DNA of 64,000 nt from Methanoregula sp. (GTDB lineage: Archaea; Halobacteriota; Methanomicrobia; Methanomicrobiales; Methanospirillaceae): assembly GCA_041645435.1 (NCBI GenBank), contig JBAZQB010000005.1:62001-126000 (forward strand), in the 5' to 3' direction. Below are positions 43,312-53,180 of the stretch, in pieces. The first letter of the stretch is position 1. Each line of letters opens with the position of its first letter. The notes under the pieces were generated by a model, which was given only the letters and a program-made list of their open reading frames with translations, was not told the origin of the DNA and searched no databases. The position numbers were made by a program, and so were the translations under genes.

Positions 43312-44207
43312 GCGTCTGCCTCCTTAGGTACGGTGTAGGGTCCGTAGTTCTTGCGTGCCCAGACCTCGATATACCGGTCGACGACCGTGAAGATGAGGAT
43401 CATGAGGACACCGACTGCGATTGCACCCCAGCCTGCGTAGATTCTCTCGAAGAGAATGGTACGCCAGAGTTCGAGGAAAACAATCAGACCAAAACAGATA
43501 CCGGATGCGGAACCCCCAATCTTGTGGGTGAAGAATCCGTTGTCAATCGAGTTGCGCTCGCCTGCTTCGGCGTAGCGGACAATGTTACCTGATGCAGAGA
43601 TCGGCACACCGGCGCCGAATTTCTGGTTCTGGTACTGACGTTCCTTACCATAGTACGGGTTGCCCGTCGCAGATCCTGCTGCTCCGAGTGCAATACCCCA
43701 GATCAGTGCGAGCAGCGGCAGCGGGAACGGATGTCCCAGCGCACCATTGATCAACTGACAGATTGCAACGGTACAGAAAATTGCGATGAACGCATGTGCC
43801 ATAGTGACCGTTGTCATGGACTTGATGATGTCCACGTAAACGGGCTGACCGAACTTGGCGAGACTTGCCGTCCTGCCAAGGTACGCAGTCGTTGCGTAGA
43901 CGCCCTGTACGAAGACTGCGAGAACACAGCCGAGGACGATCGCAAGGATCGCGTTGATCTGCATAGCCATGAATGCCCATGCCAGGCCTGCACCGAGTGC
44001 ACACCAGAGACCGTATGCCGGGGGTTCACCAGCGACCGCCTTGTTGAAGATGCGGTGCAGGAATCCCATCTGCGGTGCGAGCTGAACCTGTGAGTTCGGG
44101 TCACCTTGTGATCCGATGTTGGATTCAGTATCTTCCGCAGAACCGGCTACAGTGGCAAGAGCTCCTGTCAATGCAGTAATTCCAATGCCAAATACAATAT
44201 GTTCCAT
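43308..44207 (-). CDS. mtrE: Methyl-H4MPT:coenzyme M methyltransferase subunit E
   Basis: First gene of the mtr operon. This 299-residue sodium-translocating membrane subunit has QMGFLHRIFNKAVAGEPPAY and GNPYYGKERQYQNQKFGAGV as conserved loops; MtrE carries the acidic residue implicated in Na+ passage in helix regions. GAGGAGGCTA precedes the ATG. Confidence 0.96.
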   Translation of the reverse strand: MEHIVFGIGITALTGALATVAGSAEDTESNIGSQGDPNSQVQLAPQMGFLHRIFNKAVAGEPPAYGLWCALGAGLAWAFMAMQINAILAIVLGCVLAVFVQGVYATTAYLGRTASLAKFGQPVYVDIIKSMTTVTMAHAFIAIFCTVAICQLINGALGHPFPLPLLALIWGIALGAAGSATGNPYYGKERQYQNQKFGAGVPISASGNIVRYAEAGERNSIDNGFFTHKIGGSASGICFGLIVFLELWRTILFERIYAGWGAIAVGVLMILIFTVVDRYIEVWARKNYGPYTVPKEADA

Positions 44208-44764
44208 TTAGCCTCCTCCCTGCGTGCGAATGCACGAGAGTATTCAAAATGCAATGCCACGCACATCGAGTTAAACTCTTTGTGGTTAGTGTAAATTTGG
44301 TGAGCGCTTCATTAAAAGGTTTCGAATTTGTTTCGGCGATAAAGGAGTATATTAAGCCCTTTTTAAAATCGGAGGCGTATGCGGGATTATTTAATCATGT
44401 GGATTTGTGTTAAAGAAAATTTAGTTGTGTTGTGGTAAACCGGGTTTGAGGGACCGGTGGTGTGGTTCATGGCTGCCGGTTTCGTAGCGGTTCGATAGAT
44501 TTTCAAAAACCGCTGCTAAACTGAGGTGTGGGATCGGGATACCCCGGTTACCGGAATCCTCATTGGATGGATCTGCATGGCTTCCGGTCGACAATCTTTT
44601 TAAAAAATCCTTTGGGTATTCCATTTGGTTCATGGATGTAAACGGATCCTGTTGCCCCTCACAATACTCCGGGCAGCCCTGTCCGGAATTCCCGGTATCA
44701 AACCGATATGGTTATGGAATCCCATAACAGACGTTCATGCTCTGTATAGCGGATGGTATGTCGC
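44208..44764. promoter_or_regulatory. Divergent region between mtr operon and lactate permease
   Basis: About 560 bases lie between two genes read outward. A/T boxes near 44350-44372 (TATTAAG, then CCCTTTTTAAAA) lie roughly 150 bases before mtrE, suggesting a long leader for the operon. The right half, near 44590-44640, is GC-normal and shows no gene. Confidence 0.45.
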
Positions 44765-46351
44765 ATGGATCTCGTGTTCCTGTTTTTCCTCGCAGTCCTG
44801 CCAATCCTCGTCATATTTTCCGGACTTGTCTTCCTGCGTCAGTCCGGGACGCTGATGGGGATTGCCGGGTGGCTGCTGACGGTTGTTATTGCGATTCTTT
44901 TCTTCCAGACATCTCCCGCTGTCGCACTCTATGCATCCTGGAATGGCGTGCTCTCCTCGTTTGGCATATCGCTGATGGTGCTGTTGACCATCCTGCAGGT
45001 GACGATGATGGACGTAACGGGGGCTATCACCCGCATCACTGCGTATATCCGGTCGATTGCTGCCGAGCGCTACGAGCAGATCATGATCCTGAACGTGGGC
45101 TTCGGTTCGTTCCTCGTCTCCATTGGTGCAACACCGGTCACCATGCTCCCGCCCATCATGCTGGCTCTTGGTTTCTCTCCCGTAGCGGCAGTGGCCCTTC
45201 CCTGCCTTGGCTATGATCCCCTCACTTCGTTCTCGCTCCTTGCCGTCCCGATCACGCTGCCGGCAGCGGTGTTCAATCTCGATGCCAAGGCCCTTGGTAT
45301 CAACATCGCGCTTTTCCTCCCGGTCATGTCGACCGGCATCGCCCTCGGCATGCTCTGGGTTGCTGACGGGATTGACGGGGTGAAAAAAGGGTTTCCTACG
45401 GCAGTTGCCGCAGGGCTCACGCTGGGGATATCCGCAATTGTATTTGTTAATGTCCTGCCCGTATCGGCTATCGGTCTCGTGGGGGTCTTCTCCGGTCTTG
45501 TCACGATTGCCGTGCTCTTTCTTCTTCGGGCCTGCCGGAGAAAGGTACCCTCAACCAGTCCGGCCTTGCCCGTGGAGGCTGTCCCGGCAACACCCGGCTC
45601 CGGTATGCCGCTCTGGAAAGCCGCGTTTCCCTGGCTCCTGCTCGTCTTCTTTGCGATTGTCATCAGCATCCCTCTCATCCAGGGCGGGCTGTATAATATC
45701 CTCGGGAGCGCACAGAAGGTCCCCGTGGTGGCAAACAAGTTCGTGGATTTAAAACTCCTCAACCAGGCCTATTTCTGGGTGCTGATCAGCACCATCCTGT
45801 CTGCCCCCCTGCTCATAAGGACGCGGGGCGAGGCGCGAACCATCCTCCGGGTCTGGCTGACCCGTGCCTGGAGCCCGACGCTCGCGGCGATGGTCTTCTT
45901 TGCCATTGCCTATGTCATGGACTGGTCTGGCCAGTCGGTGGTAAACAACACGCTGATGTTTGTTGAAGGGGCCGGCGCTTACAACATGAACGCGGTTATC
46001 GGCATCTCGCTTGCTCTCTTCTTCGGCGTGACGTTCCCGGTGATCAGCCCGACGCTGGGGTTGCTGGGGGCATTCATCTCCGGCAGCGAAGCGTCGTCGA
46101 ACGTGATGTTTTACGGGATCCTGAAAACGTCGACCGATGTCCTCTCCCTTGATTTCCTGCAGGTCTATGCAGCCCATGCCGTTGCCGGCGGCGTTGCTTC
46201 CGGTATCGCGGTGGCCAAGATCATCAATGCCGCTGCCGTTATCGACAAGCTCGGTATAGAAGGCGAGGTCATAAGGAAGGTTGCACCGGTTGTCATCTGC
46301 CTGACGCTTGTCATCGGGCTGATGCTCGTCCTTATGCTGGTGTTCCGGTAA
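44765..46351 (+). CDS. lctP: L-lactate permease family transporter
   Basis: The 528-residue membrane protein has about 13 helices. The sequence MDLVFLFFLAVLPILVIFSG, the VALPCLGYDPLTSFSLLAVP loop, VNNTLMFVEGAGAYNMNAVI and FFGVTFPVISPTLGLLGAFI match the LctP family, which imports lactate or glycolate with protons or Na+. Lactate is not a usual methanogen substrate, so the ligand may be another 2-hydroxy acid. ATG 44765 is chosen; ATG 44753 is also in frame. Confidence 0.85.
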   Translation: MDLVFLFFLAVLPILVIFSGLVFLRQSGTLMGIAGWLLTVVIAILFFQTSPAVALYASWNGVLSSFGISLMVLLTILQVTMMDVTGAITRITAYIRSIAAERYEQIMILNVGFGSFLVSIGATPVTMLPPIMLALGFSPVAAVALPCLGYDPLTSFSLLAVPITLPAAVFNLDAKALGINIALFLPVMSTGIALGMLWVADGIDGVKKGFPTAVAAGLTLGISAIVFVNVLPVSAIGLVGVFSGLVTIAVLFLLRACRRKVPSTSPALPVEAVPATPGSGMPLWKAAFPWLLLVFFAIVISIPLIQGGLYNILGSAQKVPVVANKFVDLKLLNQAYFWVLISTILSAPLLIRTRGEARTILRVWLTRAWSPTLAAMVFFAIAYVMDWSGQSVVNNTLMFVEGAGAYNMNAVIGISLALFFGVTFPVISPTLGLLGAFISGSEASSNVMFYGILKTSTDVLSLDFLQVYAAHAVAGGVASGIAVAKIINAAAVIDKLGIEGEVIRKVAPVVICLTLVIGLMLVLMLVFR

Positions 46352-46458
46352 GGTTTGCCGGACGGATGCAATCGAAAAACAGGAATGATCCGGATCTTCG
46401 CGTCAAAGCGTCGACCGGATGGGAAGGGAGGTTAGCAGGGGACCAGCTCCCCTGCCGT

Positions 46459-46593
46459 TTACTGCTTTTTCTGTCCTGTGCTCTCCATGTGGTCGAGGAC
46501 CCGGTCCCAGATCACGAGGAGTCCGGGGATGACCACGTAGGCGAGCAGTCCCGCCCCGAGGAAGGCCCCGGTGAGGATGAGTTCATTGTCCAT
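46459..46593 (-). CDS. Very small membrane protein (44 residues)
   Basis: This short frame has an ATG at 46593 preceded by GTGAGGGGCG and codes MDNELILTGAFLGAGLLAYV, VIPGLLVIWDRV and a charged C-terminus ending GQKKQ, so one membrane helix with a cytoplasmic tail. It lies 15 bases after the unknown gene at 46609 on the same strand and probably shares its transcript. Function unknown. Confidence 0.6.
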   Translation of the reverse strand: MDNELILTGAFLGAGLLAYVVIPGLLVIWDRVLDHMESTGQKKQ

Positions 46594-46608
46594 CGCCCCT
46601 CACCCCGT

Positions 46609-47112
46609 TTAGTTCAGCGCCGTTACGCCGTCTGCCCAGGTCTCGACAACGGTGCGGATCCCATCATCTTCGTAGGATGAGAGGGTCACCTGCTGGCGGG
46701 AGAGCGTAACAAAGTACGTCTCTCCGCTGGGGTCGTGGCACTTCAGGGTCACCGAGAAGGTGTCCTTGTCCGTGTCATGGTAGACACTGCCTCCGTGAGC
46801 CGTGCTGTTTGCGGTATTGGCAAGCACAGCCGTTGCCCCGGCGGTGAAGCCGGCCATCGTGTTGTAGCTCTCCGAGCCGCTGCCGATCCGGTTTGCTGCC
46901 CCGTCCTGGTACACGAATTTTGCCGTGTACGCTTCCCGGCTCTTCTCGATTGGCTGGTGGTTCTGACCGGCCAGCATGTACGAGATGCACCCGAACGGGT
47001 TGGTGGTGATCACCGCCTGGACGATCGTGTTGAACGCCGTTATGTCAGCGATCGGCTCCGCAAGCCTGCGGGTTGCGCTCTTGATGTTTGTTTTCTGTGC
47101 GAAATCTCCCAT
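46609..47112 (-). CDS. Hypothetical protein (167 residues)
   Basis: The soluble-looking protein begins MGDFAQKTNIKSATRRLAEP. It has no signal peptide or membrane helix and ends VETWADGVTALN. GSESYNTMAGFTAGATAVLA and GETYFVTLSRQQVTLSSYED suggest a mixed alpha/beta fold. I do not recognise the family. AGGAGTGATAG lies before the ATG. It precedes the 44-residue membrane protein, so the two may work together. Confidence 0.6.
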   Translation of the reverse strand: MGDFAQKTNIKSATRRLAEPIADITAFNTIVQAVITTNPFGCISYMLAGQNHQPIEKSREAYTAKFVYQDGAANRIGSGSESYNTMAGFTAGATAVLANTANSTAHGGSVYHDTDKDTFSVTLKCHDPSGETYFVTLSRQQVTLSSYEDDGIRTVVETWADGVTALN

Positions 47113-47535
47113 AATCTATCACTCCTTGTTGTTTTTTCCTTGTCCTGGTTCCTCCCTGGCCGGGCCGTTGTGGCGAGCCGACCTCCGCGTTTCGCAATCA
47201 GGATCCTCCGGATCCTCTGGTGCGAGCAGACGAGGGCTCTGAGCGGTCCGTGCCATACTGGTCTCTGCCTGGATTTGGCGGGACCCACGGTGGGTCTCAT
47301 CGTGTCCCGTGTGTGTTCGGACTTCTGTACTCTGGTGTCTTGCGGGGCGCCCGTTTGACATAACAACATCAGCATGTGGGGTATATCGGGTAATTTGGGG
47401 TGTATCGGTCCGGGGCTGTGACATGGCCGGTTACGGTATCCGGGCAATCCGGCGTGCAAAAACAGTGTACGGGGGATATTTTATGCCGAATCCGGCTGGC
47501 AGAATTCATGTTTTGGTAGTGGAGAAGGGTGCCGT
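47113..47535. other. Intergenic region, no clear gene
   Basis: About 420 bases of mixed composition, GC-rich near 47150-47290. Several overlapping open frames run on both strands, but none has a good start site or recognisable sequence. It should hold the promoter of the gene ending at 46609. Confidence 0.35.
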
Positions 47536-47667
47536 ATGGGAATTTTCACGACCGGAACAGGTTTGATGGCTGAGATCGCGCAGGTCTATGACTATTATAT
47601 GTGTGCAAAGCGGGGCACACGCGAGGTTGATCTTGACTCCCTCACGACGGTTTACGAAAAAGATTGA
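47536..47667 (+). CDS. Possible small protein (43 residues)
   Basis: The ATG at 47536 is preceded by GGAGAAGGG at good spacing. The frame encodes MGIFTTGTGLMAEIAQVYDY, YMCAKRGTREVDLDSL and TTVYEKD, with codon use like nearby genes (GAG, ATC, CTC, GTC). No family is recognised and it could be chance. Confidence 0.35.
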   Translation: MGIFTTGTGLMAEIAQVYDYYMCAKRGTREVDLDSLTTVYEKD

Positions 47668-47780
47668 TGATTTTATCCGGGCAGACTGTGCCAAAAGATT
47701 TGACGCTCTTGGGGGTTCCGGCGCCCCGCCTTCACCCCCGCCGCGTGGGCATCCCCCCCTGGTGCGATAGCTCTGAACAA

Positions 47781-47906
47781 GGTTAAGGGAAAAACTTCGA
47801 AATGGGGGGGGGTCAAGGGGATGCTCCCCTTGGGCTGCTTCCCCCTCTGGGGGAGAGAGGGGGTCCCGCTCATTACCATAGGGAAAACATTGGGGAATTT
47901 GGATTT
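47781..47906 (+). repeat. Dispersed double-hairpin intergenic repeat, copy 2
   Basis: This matches 32231-32360 over its whole length with small insertions and changes in loops. The stems CAAGGGG/CCCCTTG and CCCCTCT/AGAGGGG are intact. It again lies where two genes may converge. Confidence 0.7.
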
Positions 47907-47918
47907 TGCTTTGGCAGG

Positions 47919-48452
47919 TTATTCCCGGTCTGACTCCATCAGGTCTTTTGCGAGCCAGACCCCGCCCGGGAAGACATCATAGAATCTCCACCGGCACTGG
48001 GGCGAGTAGACCCAGATCATCTTCCGGTGCCGGGACGGTGTTTCCAGCGAGCGGAGATGATCGACTTCCTTCCGGAATGATTCGCAGAGCACCGGGGCGT
48101 CCGGTACGGGTTTCCGCGAACGGATAATCTCGATGATCAGCGTATCGGTTTTTCCCAGTCCGATGAGATCGATGGGTATCGGTGACTTGCGGATCTGCGC
48201 CGGCAGGTAATGCCATGTCTCAAGCATCCTCGCAGCTTCGAAGATGAGCGCGTTACACCGGGTATATTCCGGTGGCCCGAAGGCCGGTTCACCCCCTGCG
48301 GCTTCATGGAAGATGATGGTTGTCTCACCCGCTACAACCTGGCCGGTTACCGGCTCGGCTGCACGGGGAATAATCCGGTTGCTGTACAAGAAACCGGATG
48401 GGTTTAGACCCGGTTCCGCCACATCTCCTTTTTCCGATTCGATCTCGGTCAT
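47919..48452 (-). CDS. Hypothetical protein, possibly restriction-endonuclease-like fold
   Basis: The 177-residue protein has no recognised name. The central stretch IDLIGLGKTDTLIIEIIRSR contains D then, after a hydrophobic strand, E-I-x-R, resembling the PD-(D/E)xK core of nuclease-fold proteins. WVYSPQCRWRFYDVFPGGVW is near the C-terminus. No signal or membrane part. Flanked on the 3' side by the dispersed repeat. Confidence 0.5.
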   Translation of the reverse strand: MTEIESEKGDVAEPGLNPSGFLYSNRIIPRAAEPVTGQVVAGETTIIFHEAAGGEPAFGPPEYTRCNALIFEAARMLETWHYLPAQIRKSPIPIDLIGLGKTDTLIIEIIRSRKPVPDAPVLCESFRKEVDHLRSLETPSRHRKMIWVYSPQCRWRFYDVFPGGVWLAKDLMESDRE

Positions 48453-49254
48453 GCTGGTTCAATCCTGTTTTTTTTCTGATGATTACCCTGCATCACAGGA
48501 ATCCGACAGGCAATTCGTTTGAGCGCCGGGGCTCTTTAGATTCAATTCCAAAAACGCCGGTCCGGGAAGAGCCGGGGCTCTGGTTCTCCCATAGGTTGCC
48601 TTTCTGCGAATCGGCAGGTAACCTACAGGATGAAAACCACGATGGAGAACCCGGAACACCGGACAGACGTTTACTGACTATCTTTAAAGAAGGTGAAGAG
48701 CGAGAAGAGTGGGGCGTGGCCGCTCGTTAACCTGTACCGCTTCCCCATGTCCAGTACGTTTCCGTTTGCTGCTACAGGGACCGGCTTTGCATCGGATGCT
48801 GCTGAGGGGACGGACGTAAACCATTCGATCGCTGCTACGCACTTTTGTTTGAGTGCTGCATAGATCTGTTTCGCCAGGGTTCCCAGATGTCCGACGTATT
48901 TGCTGGTCATTGTATTGATCCAGATGTTAGCAAATTCGGGTTGAAAAGGTATTTGGTTGCTACGGGTTTTTTCGCAGTTATTCTGGCTTGTATGGGGGAA
49001 TCGGGGGCTGAATTGTGGCGCGTTTGGGGGGTGGGGGGATTTTGGATCCGGGCGCGGCTACCGGTTTGAGAAAGAACGGTGATATGGGGCTGGATTTGGG
49101 AGAGGTGCGGGGAGGTGCGGCAAATTTGTGGAGATTGGGATTGCGATTGGGGATTTTTGGATTCGCTATCTATGTGTATAGTATAGGGACTAGGAGCTGG
49201 TAGGTTTTGCACTATACTAAGAGGGGGTCTTTTCACATCTATTTGGAAAAGATG
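48453..49254. other. Intergenic region with G-rich segment
   Basis: About 800 bases without a supported gene. A minus-strand frame at 48671-48910 (79 codons) has no ribosome-binding site and no family. From 48990 to 49180 the plus strand is strongly G-rich with many GGGG runs. It forms the left border of the accessory island. Confidence 0.4.
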
Positions 49255-49425
49255 ATGGACATTTTTAATGTGTACGCATATTCACCTGAGTATATGCCAA
49301 CCATGACCCGTGATGATGACCCTCTCTCTTATGAGGAGATTGAGGACATGAAGGCGAGCCTGGATGATATCAGGGCCGGACGGGTCAGGACTTTAAAAGC
49401 GGTCAGGGCCGAGTTCGGGATCTGA
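49255..49425 (+). CDS. Antitoxin-like protein (RelB/Phd-type C-terminus)
   Basis: The 56-residue acidic protein has DDDPLSYEEIEDMKASLDDI and RAGRVRTLKAVRAEFGI. The pattern D-I-x-A-G-R followed by a short spacer and a-V-R-x-E-(F/L)-G-I is common at the C-terminus of antitoxins paired with RelE/ParE-type toxins. The following frame overlaps its stop (TGATG), as in toxin-antitoxin pairs. An upstream ATG at 49252 is in frame. Confidence 0.6.
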   Translation: MDIFNVYAYSPEYMPTMTRDDDPLSYEEIEDMKASLDDIRAGRVRTLKAVRAEFGI

Positions 49426-49488
49426 TGTTGTACGAGATCTGGAAATTGGACGGCGTAAAATCCGGAAAATTTAACATCAATCGTTCAA
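49425..49488 (+). pseudogene. Possible truncated toxin start
   Basis: ATG overlaps the antitoxin stop and the frame starts MLYEIWKLDGV. That is a toxin-like opening with a strand beginning M-x-Y-E-I, but it soon runs into the AT-rich DNA of the next, opposite gene and stops at 49523. It looks like a toxin cut off by the arrival of that block. Evidence is thin. Confidence 0.3.
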
Positions 49489-52400
49489 TTATTTATCTAA
49501 ATTATGTTTTAAAATGGGGTTGAGGAAATCAAACCCCCTCACTAAATAAAGATTGGAAATTCTGACAACATTATCCTTCTCACCTTTATCGGAAAGAAGT
49601 GTCACAAAACGGATAACGTCTTCCTTTCGGTATTCGAAAAATCGACCCCCGCTTAACATCGAGAGAAAAATGTTACCTGTATATTTCGGACTTTTCTCTG
49701 TGTGTCGTATTAATTGTTCGATAAAATCGAAATTATGAATCTTTACAAACTTTGCAGAACGTATCAACCATCCACACGATTCTTCGTCAAGCTCATCGAT
49801 AATTGAAATCCATCCATTTAATTCAGATAAAATTTTGTTATTTTCAGTATTTTCAAAATCTAAAGAAGTTTTTAAGATAATGACTCGCCAGAGATCAATC
49901 ACTTTTCGTTTTTTCTCTGATGTAGAATCTTTGTTGAACCACTTCAAAAACCGGATAAGTTCCGTGATGTGATCCGAATTCCAAATATTTATCATTTGAT
50001 TGATGAGACTGGCTTTATCATCTAAATTTTCGAGACCTTCCATGTATCCGATACAAATCTGCTGTACAAGATGTTCGGTGATATGAGGATCTTTAAATTC
50101 GGTATTCAATGCTTTTGAGTAATGCCCATTTGATTTAAGCAGATTGTATATTTTTACATATACCGTTCCAGAATAGGATAAGTATCCCGTGAATGCAGCT
50201 TTCCAATGGGTCTCATCCTCTTTTGGAAAAATTTTGTTAAAATTCTCTTTTACCCATCGTTTATCAAGATAACAGAGATTTGCTAAAAATTTTCCGAGTG
50301 TCACTGAAAATTCTACTGATTGTTCGATTTTCGGGTCTAATCGTTTAGTGAATTCTTCTTTTATTGGTTCACTCAGTCTTGCGTCCGAATCTTTGAGATA
50401 GTGACGTGCATAACAGAGGGAATAGTTAACCATCGCAGAATAGATCTTTCCTTTGGAGGAATTCAAAACAGAAGTCATAAGATCTCCCATTTCGAAAAGA
50501 TTTTCGTTTGAACGTTGAACAAGAATTAATAAAATTTTTTCTGCCTGAGGTAAAAGCGTTAAATCAAATAGATGGTTATCCCGTCTCGTTCCTTCATCAA
50601 TTAGATCTGCGATTTGAGAAATAATCCAATTCCTGTAATTTGACTCTCCCTCGTGGAAAACTTCATTCCAAAACAAATCGGACTCGATGATTGTGTTGAT
50701 AAATCCAAAGATATTATCCCATTTGAAATCTTTATCAGCACGCCATGCATCCGTGATCCCAATTAATAATCCATATTGATATGGTCTTTTCAAATTTACA
50801 AAAATATCTAAATCCTCAGTAAAACGTTGTGGATTTTCAACGATAGACTCTTTAAAAACGTCACATAATGCTCGTGATGATACTCTGCCCCAATCAGGAC
50901 CTTCCACTTTAAAATTATTGAGAAATTGAATAATATCAGCATTTGTTTTTTGCACGAAATTTTCTTTTGTAATTGGACTCACTGTTTTGGACAAATAACG
51001 TACATTAGTCCTTTTTTCAGGATGCTCAATCTCTCTTGGGTATATTTTATGATATTTCATATAAATTTTTTTTACATTAGGATCATCAGATTCTAAAATT
51101 GCTGAAAACCATTCTTTCTTGAGATGGGCAAGGTACATTTCTTTTTCTTTTGGATCTATGGAAAGTTTATCTTCATGATAGATTTTTGTTTCAATCCACT
51201 GTATTGTTTTATTAATCTCATCTTTGGAGAATTCTTTGCAGTGATTTTTCAAAAGTTCATATAATTCAAATCTAGCATGATATTCATCTAAGGGATTATC
51301 CGTTAAATCCCAGAATAAATCCTTAAGAACCGCATAATTGTGATCTATCGCACATATTCCGATCCTTCTGAAAATCGGATGTTTTTTTGTTAATAATTCT
51401 TTGATTGTCTCACGGATTTGAATAGGATTTAAAAACGAAAAACCTAACCAAACGAAATGAATTAATTGGGAATCATCACGATCCTCCCGGTTATTCTCAT
51501 AAATGGAAGGAATCCATATCTCATGAAACTCGGATGAATCGACAGATATAACCTTCTCAATTTTTTGAAGGGCAATATCAACTGCTTTTAGACCGCAAAT
51601 TCGGATAATATCTTCCGTATCTGTTTTCACTATTTCTTCAAGGTAGAAATGATCGATCAATGAGGAGTAATCCTCAATTCCCGGAGATTCATGTTTCTTA
51701 AATTCGAAAATAATATCAAGGATTTTTAAAATATGATGTTCTGCATTATTTTCTATCAGTTTGGGAATTAATATCTCTTTGATTTCCCCAGAAATTAATA
51801 TTGGATCGTACTTTGACTCTAAACACTTTCTGATATAATCAAAATAATTGTCTCCAATCAAATCGAGAGGAAGCAAAAAGATAATTTTTACAATATAATG
51901 ATCGATCCAATCATTTTCAATTCTTTGATTATTTTCATCTTTGTAATCAATTATTTTATTGATGATGGTGATGAGGTCATCTGTCACATTTTCTGTAGGA
52001 TTCTGCGAATTTATTTTTGCTATGTTTTCGAGAACGCTCATCTGCGTCAAATATTCGCTAAAATTACGAGAGTTCATTGGATAAATTTTTGGAATAAAAT
52101 ACTCGTTATCCTTGAGAGTTCTTAACCACGGTATAGGATTGCCAGATTGTGACAATTGTCTTAAAAATTCGAGTTTAAATGAGTCTTCGGTTATCAGTTG
52201 AAGAATCCGGCTTTCTTCCTTTGGATCATAATTGATCGCGGCGTTCCTTAATTCGTCAAATGTATTATACAAATCTGAAGACGTTTGAGTTATCTCAGTT
52301 GTCCATTTTTGAATTATAGGAAATAATTGGAGATATCCCAATTCATCTTTATTAAACGCGAGAACTTGAACTCCCAATTGTTCAAAGTAGTATTTCTCAA

Positions 52401-53163
52401 ATTCGAGAAGTGTTTCTTCCCAACTGTAATATGGACGAAGGATGAAGTTCTTCGGCTTTTCCGGAACTGATATTTCGACCTTTGTAACTAAAAAATCCAA
52501 TACCTCATATTCATTAAAACCGTAACCGATGAATAAAATCACATTATCTGAGAAAATTTTTTTCAAAAATGTTCGAAAATCTTTATCATTAGAATAACGA
52601 TCGAGATACTCTTTTACTGTGAGGATCAGCGTAGTCGGTTCAGAAATCCTACCATGAATATGATATAACTTTGTTCGGTCAATTTCATTGGAATTAAAAC
52701 TACCCTGTCGACAAACAATTTGTGATTTGTTAAATTTTTTGTCAAAGTGTTTATCGATGTTCGTTGTGATAAACAATCCCCGAAGACCGTATAATTCATT
52801 ATAGATATTGTATTCTAAAAGTTCCGACTCAGGTTCTAGAGATTTTTCGATTTCGTAATAAAATTCTTTTAGAGCTTCATTTTTTTCCAAAATATGTTTA
52901 CATATCGTAATAATTTTCTTGGGATCTTTTATCTGGAGCAATGATTCCCGTTCTTTAAAATTTATACATTTTGAATCAATATTTCCTAATTTTGGTGTTT
53001 TAAAGCACTTTTCAACAAGATTTTCGGCAAGGTGCTCCCAATCCTTACAACCAATTATTGACGATGCTCCCGCTCCGAGAAAAATTACAAAATTTTGATT
53101 ATTTATGGCTTCTTTGATCTCTAGAGGAAGTTCCGGAATAAATGGAATTTTTTCATTGGTCAT
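49489..53163 (-). CDS. Large SIR2-domain protein, defence-associated sirtuin-like
   Basis: The 1224-residue protein carries an N-terminal SIR2 (NADase) domain, residues about 20-300. It has FLGAGASS (29-36), TTNID with Asn 135 and Asp 137, catalytic-type His 170 in LYHIHGRIS, and FIGYGFNEYEVLDFL (about 211-225). The remaining 900 residues are helical, without recognised enzymatic motif, and may sense phage or fold as HEAT/TPR-like repeats. This layout equals DSR-type anti-phage proteins, which destroy NAD+ when triggered. The DNA is AT-rich unlike its neighbours, indicating transfer. It is preceded 17 bases upstream by a HEPN gene on the same strand. Confidence 0.85.
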   Translation of the reverse strand: MTNEKIPFIPELPLEIKEAINNQNFVIFLGAGASSIIGCKDWEHLAENLVEKCFKTPKLGNIDSKCINFKERESLLQIKDPKKIITICKHILEKNEALKEFYYEIEKSLEPESELLEYNIYNELYGLRGLFITTNIDKHFDKKFNKSQIVCRQGSFNSNEIDRTKLYHIHGRISEPTTLILTVKEYLDRYSNDKDFRTFLKKIFSDNVILFIGYGFNEYEVLDFLVTKVEISVPEKPKNFILRPYYSWEETLLEFEKYYFEQLGVQVLAFNKDELGYLQLFPIIQKWTTEITQTSSDLYNTFDELRNAAINYDPKEESRILQLITEDSFKLEFLRQLSQSGNPIPWLRTLKDNEYFIPKIYPMNSRNFSEYLTQMSVLENIAKINSQNPTENVTDDLITIINKIIDYKDENNQRIENDWIDHYIVKIIFLLPLDLIGDNYFDYIRKCLESKYDPILISGEIKEILIPKLIENNAEHHILKILDIIFEFKKHESPGIEDYSSLIDHFYLEEIVKTDTEDIIRICGLKAVDIALQKIEKVISVDSSEFHEIWIPSIYENNREDRDDSQLIHFVWLGFSFLNPIQIRETIKELLTKKHPIFRRIGICAIDHNYAVLKDLFWDLTDNPLDEYHARFELYELLKNHCKEFSKDEINKTIQWIETKIYHEDKLSIDPKEKEMYLAHLKKEWFSAILESDDPNVKKIYMKYHKIYPREIEHPEKRTNVRYLSKTVSPITKENFVQKTNADIIQFLNNFKVEGPDWGRVSSRALCDVFKESIVENPQRFTEDLDIFVNLKRPYQYGLLIGITDAWRADKDFKWDNIFGFINTIIESDLFWNEVFHEGESNYRNWIISQIADLIDEGTRRDNHLFDLTLLPQAEKILLILVQRSNENLFEMGDLMTSVLNSSKGKIYSAMVNYSLCYARHYLKDSDARLSEPIKEEFTKRLDPKIEQSVEFSVTLGKFLANLCYLDKRWVKENFNKIFPKEDETHWKAAFTGYLSYSGTVYVKIYNLLKSNGHYSKALNTEFKDPHITEHLVQQICIGYMEGLENLDDKASLINQMINIWNSDHITELIRFLKWFNKDSTSEKKRKVIDLWRVIILKTSLDFENTENNKILSELNGWISIIDELDEESCGWLIRSAKFVKIHNFDFIEQLIRHTEKSPKYTGNIFLSMLSGGRFFEYRKEDVIRFVTLLSDKGEKDNVVRISNLYLVRGFDFLNPILKHNLDK

Positions 53164-53180
53164 GAATTTTTACTCACTAA

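Noticed and set aside
48671..48910. Minus-strand frame of 79 codons
   Set aside because: No ribosome-binding site and no recognised sequence; may be a gene remnant but cannot be supported.
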